A stretch of DNA of 64,000 nt from Serinicoccus chungangensis (GCF_006337125.1 NZ_CP040887.1:868001-932000); one strand, 5' to 3'; positions 42,151 to 52,076 are shown, counted from the stretch's first letter. Program-made: numbers and translations. The notes: generated from the letters alone by a model not told the origin.

Positions 42151-42897
42151 ATGCCGTGGCGGCCGGGGGAGGACCTGCGCGCCCTGCTGGAGCTGGTCGC
42201 CCCGGCCGGGTGCGCCGGCTGCGGGCGGGCGGCGCACCGGCTCTGTCCCGACTGCCGGTGGCAGCTGCGCGCGACAGGCCCCCGCCCCTGGCGGCCGACG
42301 CCCTGCCCGCCGGGCTTCCCGCCCACCTGGTCGGGCCCGGCCTACGAGGGCGTCGTCCGCGCCCTCGTCGTCGCCTGGAAGGAGCAGGACCGGGTGGACC
42401 TCACGGCGGCGCTCGGGGAGGTCCTGCGGGCGGCGGTGGGCGCGGCGGTCGCGGGGTCCCCCGAGCACCGTGCCGCCGTCCGGGCCGGGCGCCCGGTGGC
42501 CGTGCTCCCCGCCCCGTCGGCCCTGGCCAGCTCCCGCTCCCGGGGCCGCTCCCCGGTGCGCGATCTCGCGGCCGTCGCCGCCGGGCGGCGGGCCGTGGTC
42601 CCGGCTCTCGTGCTGACCCGGGCCGTCGCCGACCAGGCCGGGCTGTCGGCCCGGCAGCGGTCGGCCAACCTCGGGGGCGCCGTCCGGGTGCGTCCGGGGC
42701 TGGTGACGTCCCTCGTCGGGGTGCCCTGCGTCGTCGTGGACGACGTCGTCACCACCGGGGCGACGCTCGGCGAGTGCACCCGCGCGCTGCGGGAGGTGGG
42801 GTGCGCCGGGGTCGTCGCGGCGACGGTGGCGGCGACCGCACGGCGGGGGCGCACCGACCCGGGGCCTGACCTACCGCGCACGGGTGAGCCGGACTAG
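42151..42897 (+). CDS. comF: ComF family phosphoribosyltransferase
   Basis: A 248-residue (from ATG 42151) ComF-type protein. An N-terminal zinc-finger pattern CAGCGRAAHRLCPDCRW lies near residues 21-37, followed by a phosphoribosyltransferase fold: LASSRSRGRSPVRDLA, SARQRSANLGGAVRVRPG and the PRPP-binding loop VVVDDVVTTGATLGECT (about residues 197-213). ComF proteins help DNA uptake or nucleotide/DNA metabolism in many bacteria. GTG 42109 is an alternative start and would add 14 residues; the shorter form begins MPWRPGEDLRALL. Its TAG stop forms part of the next -10 box. Confidence 0.85.
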   Translation: MPWRPGEDLRALLELVAPAGCAGCGRAAHRLCPDCRWQLRATGPRPWRPTPCPPGFPPTWSGPAYEGVVRALVVAWKEQDRVDLTAALGEVLRAAVGAAVAGSPEHRAAVRAGRPVAVLPAPSALASSRSRGRSPVRDLAAVAAGRRAVVPALVLTRAVADQAGLSARQRSANLGGAVRVRPGLVTSLVGVPCVVVDDVVTTGATLGECTRALREVGCAGVVAATVAATARRGRTDPGPDLPRTGEPD

Positions 42898-42900
42898 TGT
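42895..42900 (+). promoter_or_regulatory. -10 box formed partly by the comF stop codon
   Basis: TAGTGT begins with the comF TAG stop and lies 6 nt before ATG 42907, the start of the hpf leader ORF. No good -35 element is present. Confidence 0.42.
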
Positions 42901-42906
42901 GGGTTC

Positions 42907-43011
42907 ATGGAGCACCTCGCGAGCAGCCGTGAGGGGGTGAGGCCGGTCGAGATCAGGCGCCGTCGCCGACGCCATACCCCGAACCACACCGTCTTGCATG
43001 GAGGTTATTGA
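42907..43011 (+). CDS. Putative leaderless leader peptide upstream of hpf
   Basis: A 34-codon ORF, starting MEHLASSREGVRPVEI and then RRRRRR (codons AGG CGC CGT CGC CGA CGC) and ending HTPNHTVLHGGY. It starts at the predicted transcription start of TAGTGT 42895-42900. Its stop TGA (43009-43011) overlaps the ATG of hpf by one base (TGATG), and its last codons contain the hpf GGAGG ribosome-binding site. Ribosomes pausing at the Arg run or at the tail could therefore control hpf. I recognise no homologue; the coding role is inferred from position, start context and overlap only. Confidence 0.4.
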   Translation: MEHLASSREGVRPVEIRRRRRRHTPNHTVLHGGY

Positions 43012-43733
43012 TGGAACTCAGCGTGACTGGTCGCAAGAGAGACGTGCCCGAGCGCTTCCGCCGCCACATCGAGGACAAGCTGGACAAGATCCCGCAGCTG
43101 GCCCCCCGGGTCCGTCGCACCGAGGTGGTGCTGACCCACGAGACCAACCCGCGTCAGGCCAAGGAGGCCGAGCGCTGCGAGATCACCTGCTACGTCCACC
43201 GGACCGTGGTCCGCGCCGAGGCCGCGGCGGACGAGGAGTACGCCGCGCTGGACCTCGCCATGGGCAAGCTCGCGGAGCGGCTGCGGCGGATCGGTGACAA
43301 GCGTCGGGTCTCCCACACCGGCAAGCACCGCCTCCCCTCCGTCGCCGAGGCCACCTTCGGCCTCCCCACCGACCCGCTGGCGGCACAGGACGCCGGCCCC
43401 GAGGAGGCCGCCGGGCGCAGCCCGGAGGAGGCCGTGGACGAGGCGCTGCAGACGCGCGGCAACAGCCCCATCCAGATCCGCGAGAAGGTGCACGCGTCCC
43501 CGCCCATGACCGTGGGGGAGGCGCTGTCGCAGATGGAGCTGGTCGGCCACGAGTTCTTCCTCTTCCACGACGCGGACGCCGACCGGCCCAGCGTGGTCTA
43601 CCGCCGCCGCGGCTGGTCCTACGGCGTGCTGCGCCTCGACTCGGTCGACGCCGACGGGGACACCGACGGCGACGAGGACGCGGTCCAGCCGCAGCAGGGC
43701 ACGGGGGAGCGGACCCGGGCGGTCGCCTCCTGA
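43011..43733 (+). CDS. hpf: Ribosome hibernation-promoting factor, long form
   Basis: A 240-residue protein. The N-terminal YfiA-like domain (about residues 1-105) has MELSVTGRKRDVPERFRRHI and EVVLTHETNP, EITCYVHRTVVRAEAAADEE; the C-terminal dimerisation domain (about residues 155-210) starts SPIQIREKVHASPPMTVGEA and has VGHEFFLFHDADADRPSVVY. Long HPF dimerises ribosomes into 100S particles in stationary phase. Acidic tail DGDTDGDEDA. ATG 43011 has GGAGG 6-7 nt upstream, though an upstream TTG is in frame. A strong stem-loop follows at 43758. Confidence 0.92.
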   Translation: MELSVTGRKRDVPERFRRHIEDKLDKIPQLAPRVRRTEVVLTHETNPRQAKEAERCEITCYVHRTVVRAEAAADEEYAALDLAMGKLAERLRRIGDKRRVSHTGKHRLPSVAEATFGLPTDPLAAQDAGPEEAAGRSPEEAVDEALQTRGNSPIQIREKVHASPPMTVGEALSQMELVGHEFFLFHDADADRPSVVYRRRGWSYGVLRLDSVDADGDTDGDEDAVQPQQGTGERTRAVAS

Positions 43734-43757
43734 GAGCAGGACCGGCACGGCCCGCAC

Positions 43758-43805
43758 GGACCGGCCCCGGGGACCACCCGCACGCGGTGGCCCCGGGGCC
43801 GGTCC
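43758..43805 (+). terminator. Stem-loop terminator after hpf
   Basis: A 15-bp perfect inverted repeat, GGACCGGCCCCGGGG (43758-43772) with CCCCGGGGCCGGTCC (43791-43805), whose loop forms a further CCACC/GGTGG stem with one bulged A. The stem totals 20 bp, one of the strongest hairpins in the window. No T-run follows, as common in high-GC Actinobacteria. It lies downstream of hpf and upstream of the YcaQ-like gene on the same strand. Confidence 0.7.
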
Positions 43806-43820
43806 GTCGGAGGGCCCTGG

Positions 43821-43826
43821 CAGGGT
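43821..43826 (+). promoter_or_regulatory. Possible -10 box of the YcaQ-like gene
   Basis: CAGGGT, one mismatch from TAnnnT, lies 7 nt before GTG 43834, favouring that start over GTG 43825. Confidence 0.3.
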
Positions 43827-43833
43827 GGTCCCC

Positions 43834-45042
43834 GTGCTGACCCTCACCCAGGCGCAGGCCCGTCGTGTCGCGCTCGCCGCCCAGGGCTTCGGCCGGGCCA
43901 GGCCGGCGGACCCCGGCACCCGGCAGCTGAACGGTGTCCTGGACCGTCTCGGTGTCGTCCAGATCGACAGCGTCAACGTCCTCACCCGCAGCCACTACCT
44001 GCCGTTCTTCGCCCGGCTCGGCGCCTACGACACGGCCTCGCTGGACCGGATGCGTGACGGCGCGGGCGTGCGCGGCCGCGCCAGGGCGGGCCGGCGCATG
44101 GTCGAGGTCTGGGCGCACGAGGCCTCCCTCGTCCCGCTCCCGACCTGGCCCCTGCTCGGCTTCCGTATGCGTCGCCCCCGGGTCCTCGCCCGTCGCGAGC
44201 AGCTGCGGGAGGAGCACCCGGGCCTGCTGGAGGCGGTCGGCGAGGTCGTGGCGGAGCACGGACCGCTCACCGCCCGGGAGGTCGAGGTGCACCTGCCCCA
44301 CGGTGCGGCGCGCCGCAGCGACCACTGGGGGTGGAACTGGTCGGCGGTCAAGACCTCGCTGGAGTCGCTCTTCGCCACCGGCGAGCTCACCAGCGCCGCG
44401 CGGACCAGCCAGTTCGAGCGCCGGTACGCCTGCACCGAGCGGGTGCTGCCCCCGGAGGTCCTGCGCCGCGCCCCCGGTGGGCCGGACGCCCCGGACGAGC
44501 TGGGGTCGGTGGTGGAGCTGCTCGCGGTCTCGCTGCGGGCGCACGGGCTCGGCAGCATGCGCTGCCTGGCCGACTACTTCCGGGTGCGCGGGCCGGTGGT
44601 GAGGGCGGCGCTGGAGACGCTCGAGGGCCAGGGCCGGGCGGAGCGGGTGCACGTCCGCGGCTGGGACCGGCCGGTCTGGCTGGATCCCCAGGCCCGACGT
44701 CCGCGGCGGGTCGAGGGCGCCGCCCTGCTGAGCCCGTTCGACTCCCTGGTGTGGCAGCGGGAGCGGGTGGAGCAGCTCTGGGACTTCCGCTACCGCCTGG
44801 AGATCTACGTGCCCGAGCACCAGCGGGTGCACGGCTACTACGTCCTGCCGTTCCTGCTCGACGAGCACCTCGTGGGGCGGGTCGACCTCAAGGCGGACCG
44901 TGAGGCCGGGGTGCTCCGCGCGCGGGCCGTCCACTGGGAGCCCGGGACGGAGGTGGCGCACGCCGCTCCCCGGCTGGTCGAGGAGCTGGAGGCGATGGCC
45001 GGCTGGCTCGGTCTCGGGCGGGTCGACCTCCCGGTCCCCTGA
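43834..45042 (+). CDS. YcaQ/AlkX-family DNA glycosylase-like protein
   Basis: A 402-residue winged-helix protein of the HTH_42 class, which includes E. coli YcaQ, a glycosylase for interstrand crosslinks. It contains VVQIDSVNVLTRSHYLPFF (about residues 45-63), where QxD is the catalytic-type motif (Q-I-D), VWAHEASLVPLPTWPLL, AEHGPLTAREVEVHLPHG, the WGWNWSAVKTSLESLFATGE winged-helix segment and the C-terminal FDSLVWQRERVEQLWDFRYRLE. It probably removes bulky alkylation or crosslink lesions. A strong terminator separates it from hpf, so it is an independent unit. Confidence 0.85.
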   Translation: MLTLTQAQARRVALAAQGFGRARPADPGTRQLNGVLDRLGVVQIDSVNVLTRSHYLPFFARLGAYDTASLDRMRDGAGVRGRARAGRRMVEVWAHEASLVPLPTWPLLGFRMRRPRVLARREQLREEHPGLLEAVGEVVAEHGPLTAREVEVHLPHGAARRSDHWGWNWSAVKTSLESLFATGELTSAARTSQFERRYACTERVLPPEVLRRAPGGPDAPDELGSVVELLAVSLRAHGLGSMRCLADYFRVRGPVVRAALETLEGQGRAERVHVRGWDRPVWLDPQARRPRRVEGAALLSPFDSLVWQRERVEQLWDFRYRLEIYVPEHQRVHGYYVLPFLLDEHLVGRVDLKADREAGVLRARAVHWEPGTEVAHAAPRLVEELEAMAGWLGLGRVDLPVP

Positions 45043-45047
45043 GGGTG

Positions 45048-45072
45048 GGCGACCGGGCCGCCGCTCGTCGCC
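45048..45072. terminator. Possible weak hairpin between convergent genes
   Basis: GGCGAC (45048-45053) and GTCGCC (45067-45072) can pair as a 6-bp stem with a 13-nt loop between the YcaQ-like stop and the stop of the convergent triple-GNAT gene. No T-run. Confidence 0.25.
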
Positions 45073-45082
45073 TGGGCCGTGC

Positions 45083-46939
45083 TCACCCGCGGGTGGGCAC
45101 CTCGGAGGCCAGCAGGTCGAGACGCACCAGGTCGTCCACGGTGCCGTCGCGCAGGACCTCGGCCTGACGGTCCCGGCCCACCTCCTGGAGCCCGGCCGCG
45201 GCCGCGACGCGCCGGCTTGCCCGGTTGCTCGCCGCGGCCCGCACCCAGACCCGCGGCAGGCCCAGGCCGTCCTCGCCGACGGGCGCGACGGCATACCGGA
45301 CGACCGCTCGCACCGCGGCCGTGGTCACCCCGCGGCCGCGCGCGTCCGGGTGGGCCCAGTAGCCGATCTCCCCGGGAGGCCCGGCGGTGGCCGCCCCGGT
45401 GAGGCTGACCGCCCCCAGGACCCGGTCGTCGGCCGCGTCCGCCACGGCCCAGGTGCGGCGCTCGCCGTCCTCGGCCGCCGCGGCACAGGTCTGGAGGAAG
45501 GCCGCCGCCTCCGGCTGGCCGTACGGGTCCGGCAGCTCGGGCAGGTACTGCCGGGTGAGCGGGTCGGACACCGCCTCGACGATCCGGTCCTCGTCGCCGG
45601 CGCGCCACGGGCGCAGCACCAGTCCGTCGGTGCGCAGCGTCGGGACCGGCGCCGGGACGTGTGGTGGTGCGTCCGTGGGCAGGCCCGGGGCCCTGCCGCG
45701 CGTCGTGGGCGTGAGCCCGGCGGCCGCGACGGACGGGGGAGGGCCCGGCAGCGGGGCGGCCTGGGCCGCGTCGTCGCCGAGCAGCTCGAAGCGGGCGGTG
45801 CCGTGCCTCTCGTCCCCGGTCCCGTCGACGGACGACTGGGGCTCGGTGACCGTCCACCGGAAGCCGGCGCGCAGCAGCGCGCGGTGGGCGGCGTCGTTGC
45901 GCTCGTCGGTGCGGGCGGCCATCCGGTGCACGCCGAGCTCGGCCACGGCATACCGCGTGACCAGGCGCACCGCCTGGGTCACCGCTCCCCGACCGCGGCC
46001 GGCGGGGAGCAGCCAGAAGCCGACCTCGCCGCAGCCGCGGGCGGAGGGGTCCTGCAGGTCGACGAGGGAGACCGAGCCGAGCGCCGCGTCGGAGCGCGCG
46101 TCGGCGATGCACCAGGTGAGGCCGCGCCCGAGCAGGGCCGCCTCGAGCCGCGCCCTCGTCCAGGCCCGCACGGCCTCCTCGCCGGGCCCCGGCAGGGTCG
46201 TCCCGACGTACTGCCGGGCCACGTCGTCCACCGACGCCAGGGCCGCGGCGTCGTCGGCGTCCGCGCGCCACGGGCGCAGGCGGACGTCACCGTCCTCCTC
46301 GGCCAGCACGGGGATCTCCCGCCAGGGGTGTGCCGGCTCCCGCGGCTCGTCCCGGTGCAGGGTCGCGATCCACCCGTCGCGGGGCGTGGTGTCCTGGCCC
46401 CACCCCGGCAGCAGCCCCCGGACCAGCACCGGCACGGAGAACCCCAGCCGCCAGGCGACGCGGCGGGAGGCCCAGTGGTCGACCTCGGCGCGCCACCGGA
46501 GGAGGACGACGTCGTCCTCGTCGAAGGCGTGGCCGAGCGCCAGACCGAGCGCACCCGTGGCGACCCGCCGACCCCGGTGGTCGGGGTGCACGGCGTACCC
46601 GACCTCGGCGGCCCCGTGACCGTCGGGGCGGTACTCCACGACGCCGGCCGGACGCCAGACCGCATGCTCCTCGGCCCCGCCCGCCGGCCCGGTGGCCACC
46701 TCCGCGACCCAGCGTCGCGGCGCCCACCGGTGCTGGCCGGCCCACCCGTCGCGGGCGACCGACACCCAGGCCCGGGCCGCGCCGGGGTCCCGGACGGGCA
46801 CGGCGTCACCCCACCGGCGGGCCTCCTCGTCGGCCCCCAGGTCCAGCAGCAGCGCGAGGTGCCCCTCGTGCGGCGGCACGATCCGCAGCCCCTCCTGGCG
46901 GCGCACCGCCCCCACGCTCGATGCGGCATCCTCAGCCAT
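45083..46939 (-). CDS. Triple-domain GNAT acetyltransferase
   Basis: A 618-residue protein made of three GNAT-like domains. The first (about residues 20-190) has VVEYRPDGHGAAEVGYAVHP then DHRGRRVATGALGLALGHAF, the second (about residues 210-370) ARGCGEVGFWLLPAGRGRGAVTQAVRLV and HRMAARTDERNDAAHRALLR, the third (about residues 430-610) PPGEIGYWAHPDARGRGVTTAAVRAV and VWVRAAASNRASRRVAAAAG. All three keep the R/QxxGxG-type CoA loop (RRVATG, RGRGAVT, RGRGVTT), the first the least well. A Pro/Ala-rich linker separates domains 2 and 3. Such RimJ/RimL-like proteins acetylate proteins or small molecules. Three domains in one chain is unusual and could reflect fused duplicates. Confidence 0.82.
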   Translation of the reverse strand: MAEDAASSVGAVRRQEGLRIVPPHEGHLALLLDLGADEEARRWGDAVPVRDPGAARAWVSVARDGWAGQHRWAPRRWVAEVATGPAGGAEEHAVWRPAGVVEYRPDGHGAAEVGYAVHPDHRGRRVATGALGLALGHAFDEDDVVLLRWRAEVDHWASRRVAWRLGFSVPVLVRGLLPGWGQDTTPRDGWIATLHRDEPREPAHPWREIPVLAEEDGDVRLRPWRADADDAAALASVDDVARQYVGTTLPGPGEEAVRAWTRARLEAALLGRGLTWCIADARSDAALGSVSLVDLQDPSARGCGEVGFWLLPAGRGRGAVTQAVRLVTRYAVAELGVHRMAARTDERNDAAHRALLRAGFRWTVTEPQSSVDGTGDERHGTARFELLGDDAAQAAPLPGPPPSVAAAGLTPTTRGRAPGLPTDAPPHVPAPVPTLRTDGLVLRPWRAGDEDRIVEAVSDPLTRQYLPELPDPYGQPEAAAFLQTCAAAAEDGERRTWAVADAADDRVLGAVSLTGAATAGPPGEIGYWAHPDARGRGVTTAAVRAVVRYAVAPVGEDGLGLPRVWVRAAASNRASRRVAAAAGLQEVGRDRQAEVLRDGTVDDLVRLDLLASEVPTRG

Positions 46940-46945
46940 GCCGGT

Positions 46946-46952
46946 TAGCCTA
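46946..46952. promoter_or_regulatory. Overlapping divergent -10 boxes (triple GNAT / secA)
   Basis: The heptamer TAGCCTA is TAGCCT on the plus strand (46946-46951), 6 nt before the secA GTG, and TAGGCT on the minus strand (46952-46947), 7 nt before the GNAT ATG. Both transcripts would be leaderless. Five bases are shared by the two boxes, so polymerase can bind in only one direction at a time. Confidence 0.5.
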
Positions 46953-46957
46953 GACGC

Positions 46958-49690
<2,733 letters not shown>

Positions 49691-49712
49691 CCGGACCGGG
49701 TGGGACGGGCCG

Positions 49713-50243
49713 CTAGCCCAGCTCCAGCGCGGTGATGACCCACCGCCCGTCGACCCCGCTCATGCGCAGGGCCAGGGCGCGGACCCGGCCGTCCAGGTGC
49801 ACCACGGCCGCGACCTCGCACACCCCGTCGGCGGGGTGGCAGTCCAGGAGGGCGCGGACCACCGGTGGGGCGCTGCGGCAGCGCCCCCGCCGTCGCGCCA
49901 GCGCCGACCGACGGGCCACCCGCTCGCGCACCTCCGGCGCCAACCAGCGCGAGAGCTGGTCCACGGGCCGGGTCCCGGCACAGATCTCCAGCAGGGCCCG
50001 GACCATCCGGTGCGCCCAGGCCCGGGCCTCGGGGAGGTCGTCGGTGGCGGTGGCCTGAGGGCCGAAGTAGCTGTCGTAGGCCCCGTCCCGGAAGTCCACC
50101 GCCAGGGTCCCCTGCACGTAGTCGCCCTCGGCCGGCTGGGACCGCGCGTCGGTGCCGGACCAGTCGGGGCCCTCGGCAGGGGGCTCCGGGGCGTCGATGA
50201 GCCGCAGGTGCAGCACGCCGGGGGTCCGGGACGACCCGGTCAC
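49713..50243 (-). CDS. Rv3235-like protein (DUF6459 type)
   Basis: A 176-residue actinobacterial protein that I match by recall to the Rv3235-like family. It has an acidic, variable N-terminal region, then ARAWAHRMVRALLEICAGTRPVDQLSRWL (about residues 68-96) and a C-terminal sequence VRALLDCHPADGVCEVAAVVHLDGRVRALALRM...WVITALELG, which resembles a small beta-rich domain. Function unknown. It lies downstream of secA on the opposite strand, the family's usual position, and overlaps the LysM gene (GTGA) upstream, so the two are co-translated. Confidence 0.8.
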   Translation of the reverse strand: MTGSSRTPGVLHLRLIDAPEPPAEGPDWSGTDARSQPAEGDYVQGTLAVDFRDGAYDSYFGPQATATDDLPEARAWAHRMVRALLEICAGTRPVDQLSRWLAPEVRERVARRSALARRRGRCRSAPPVVRALLDCHPADGVCEVAAVVHLDGRVRALALRMSGVDGRWVITALELG

Positions 50244-51004
50244 GGCCCGTCCTCCGGGGTGCCGGGCACGGTGAGCTCCTGACCGGGAAGGAGGAGGTCC
50301 GGGTCCGGGCCGATGGTGGCGAGGTTCGCGGCATACCACCGCGGCCACTCCTCGGCGACGTCCGCGGAGGTGGCTCCGGGGCCGAGGTGCCGGGCGGCCA
50401 GGTCCCACAGGGTGTCACCGCGCCGGACGACCACGTGGTCCGGCAGGTCTCCCTGCGCGACCCCGCGCCCGCCGACGAGGTCGACCTGGCCGCGTGGGTG
50501 GGCCTGCGGGGTGGCCGGCACCGGGGTCCAGCCGGGCAGCGGCACGTCCACGGGGTCGTGGCGCGGGGGCACGGGGCCGTCCGGCGAGGACTCGACCGCC
50601 CCGGGCCGGTCGTCCTGGGCGGTCGGGGCCGTGGTGCAGACCGTGGCGGCGACCGCCCCGGTGCCGCCGGCACCCGTCGCGAGCAGGACCAGCAGCGTCG
50701 TGGCGACCCGGACCGACGTCGAGGCGGTCGGGGGCACGCGTGCGGGACCGACGGCAGGCCGCACCCGCCAGGCCGCGACGAGGAGCACCCCCGCGACCCA
50801 GAGCAGCAGGCCGGTCGCCAGGGCGAGCACGGCCGCCAGCACGGCCGTCCCGGGGTCCGGCCCGACGGGGCTCGCCCAGGCGGTCACCGCCTGCCGCCCC
50901 AGGACCGTCGACGCGCCTAGGGCGGCGGCCCCGCCGCCCGCGCCCCAGGCGCTGGCCCGCCATCCGACGGGCGGGCCCCCGACCCACCCCCCTGTGGTGT
51001 CCAT
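50240..51004 (-). CDS. LysM-domain membrane protein
   Basis: A 254-residue protein with two hydrophobic segments (about residues 53-79 and 98-122), a linker rich in Pro/Arg, and a C-terminal LysM peptidoglycan-binding domain DHVVVRRGDTLWDLAARHLG (from about residue 186) with DVAEEWPRWYAANLATIG and LLLPGQELTVPG. It probably holds a cell-wall-binding head outside the membrane. The ATG is preceded by a GGGGGAGGGGG stretch acting as ribosome-binding site. It is divergent from the 'Fis-family' protein, with a tandem decamer between them. Confidence 0.85.
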   Translation of the reverse strand: MDTTGGWVGGPPVGWRASAWGAGGGAAALGASTVLGRQAVTAWASPVGPDPGTAVLAAVLALATGLLLWVAGVLLVAAWRVRPAVGPARVPPTASTSVRVATTLLVLLATGAGGTGAVAATVCTTAPTAQDDRPGAVESSPDGPVPPRHDPVDVPLPGWTPVPATPQAHPRGQVDLVGGRGVAQGDLPDHVVVRRGDTLWDLAARHLGPGATSADVAEEWPRWYAANLATIGPDPDLLLPGQELTVPGTPEDGP

Positions 51005-51019
51005 GTCATCCCCCTCCCC

Positions 51020-51060
51020 CGTGCCCCAGAGGCACGAAGCGTTCGTTTGCGTTCGTTTGC
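51020..51060. repeat. Inverted repeat and tandem decamer upstream of the LysM gene
   Basis: CGTGCC...GGCACG (51020-51036) is a 6-bp inverted repeat with a 5-base loop, and GTTCGTTTGC occurs twice exactly in tandem (51041-51050, 51051-51060). They lie 16 to 56 bases before the LysM ATG on its coding strand, so could be an operator or mRNA structure. On the minus strand the decamer reads GCAAACGAAC twice. Confidence 0.6.
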
Positions 51061-51140
51061 GGTCGATGACGGCAATCTACGAGCGGTCGTCCAGCGCGTC
51101 AAGGCCTGTGGACGACCTGCTGCTGGGGCCCGCCGCCTGG

Positions 51141-51146
51141 CAGCAT
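51141..51146 (+). promoter_or_regulatory. Possible -10 box of the hypothetical 'Fis-family' gene
   Basis: CAGCAT lies 6 nt before ATG 51153, similar to TAGCAT before sahH. The match is weak (first base C). Confidence 0.3.
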
Positions 51147-51152
51147 GGGGGG

Positions 51153-51698
51153 ATGCGGTGGGAGCAGCTCTTCGCGGACCTCGAGGGCCAGCAGGAGGAC
51201 CGGGAGCGGCGGGAGAGGGAGGCCGAGGCCGCTGAGCACACCCGGGCCGAGCGCGGTCGCGTCGTCCTGGGGGACCGCCTGGCGGCGGACGTCGGTCGCG
51301 TGCTGCGTCTGGGGGTCCGTGGGGTCGGCGCCCTGGAGGGCCGGCTGGTCGACGTCGGTCCGGACTGGCTGCTGGTGCTCGACGCGCGGTCCTCCTCCCA
51401 CCAGGAGCGTCTGGTGGTGACCGCCGCCCTGCTCTCCGTCGAGGGGCTCAGCGGTCGGGTGGACGACCGACCACGCCGCTACGACCTGCGCCACGCCGTG
51501 CGCGCGCTCAGCCGGGACCGGGCGCGGGTGCGCGTCGTCGACCAGGGCGGGGACCACCTGAGCGGCACCGTCGACCGGGCCCTGGCCGACCACCTCGACC
51601 TGGCACGGCACGCGGACGACGAACCACGCCGACCGGGAGCGGTCCGAGGGGTGGTGGCCGTGCCCTACGGCGCCATCGCGATGGTGCAGCGGCTCTGA
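51153..51698 (+). CDS. Conserved hypothetical, often labelled 'Fis family regulator'
   Basis: A 181-residue Micrococcales-type protein. The N-terminus is a coiled-coil-like helix MRWEQLFADLEGQQEDRERR, followed by two related beta-rich segments: GALEGRLVDVGPDWLLVLD (about residues 62-80) and DHLSGTVDRALADHLDLA (about residues 133-150), then AVRGVVAVPYGAIAMVQRL. This looks like a small SH3/LSm-like barrel protein. Databases call similar proteins 'Fis family', but no Fis helix-turn-helix is visible, so I regard the name as unreliable. It lies between the LysM gene and a BldC-like gene; function unknown. Confidence 0.75.
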   Translation: MRWEQLFADLEGQQEDRERREREAEAAEHTRAERGRVVLGDRLAADVGRVLRLGVRGVGALEGRLVDVGPDWLLVLDARSSSHQERLVVTAALLSVEGLSGRVDDRPRRYDLRHAVRALSRDRARVRVVDQGGDHLSGTVDRALADHLDLARHADDEPRRPGAVRGVVAVPYGAIAMVQRL

Positions 51699-51717
51699 CC
51701 GCGGGGCGGACGCCGCC

Positions 51718-51933
51718 TCAGGGGCCCTCGCCCAGGTGCAGGGACTCACGGGTCCGCGTGTACATCCGTTGGATGTAGGCCTCCAGCTCGGCGGCCTCGA
51801 CCCGCCAGACGCCACGGCCACCCAGCTTGATCCCGGGCAGGTCCCCGGACCGCACGATGGCCTTCACCTGGGCGAGGGAGACGTTGAGGGTCTCCGCCAC
51901 GTCGGTGAGGGTCAGGAATCTGGGCCCAGCCAC
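51718..51933 (-). CDS. BldC-like (excisionase-type) helix-turn-helix protein
   Basis: A 71-residue small DNA-binding protein. It reads FLTLTDVAETLNVSLAQVKA at residues 6-25, the winged helix-turn-helix of MerR/excisionase proteins, and then VRSGDLPGIKLGGRGVWRVEAAELEAYIQ, the wing and final helix. The layout fits BldC-like regulators of Actinobacteria. The GTG start has a GGAG site. A TACCAT box (51969-51964, minus strand) is a likely -10 with a short leader. It faces the CpaB-like gene divergently and may regulate it; I see no direct proof. Confidence 0.82.
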   Translation of the reverse strand: MAGPRFLTLTDVAETLNVSLAQVKAIVRSGDLPGIKLGGRGVWRVEAAELEAYIQRMYTRTRESLHLGEGP

Positions 51934-51963
51934 GCGGGTCTCCTCTCGTCGGTCCTGACCACG

Positions 51964-51969
51964 ATGGTA
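51964..51969 (-). promoter_or_regulatory. -10 box of the BldC-like gene
   Basis: TACCAT would start transcription near 51957, giving a leader of about 24 nt that holds the GGAG site. Confidence 0.35.
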
Positions 51970-52034
51970 CGGATGACCCCGGGTGCCCCACGGTTCCTGT
52001 GGACAGGACGCGGTCAGGTGGGGCTGCGGGGCGC

Positions 52035-52040
52035 TATCGT
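52035..52040 (+). promoter_or_regulatory. -10 box of the CpaB-like gene
   Basis: TATCGT would start transcription near 52047, about 30 nt before the ATG, with GAAGGGGG as the ribosome-binding site. Confidence 0.35.
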
Positions 52041-52076
52041 GCGGTGCGGGCCGACAGGGACGAAGGGGGCCTCGAG

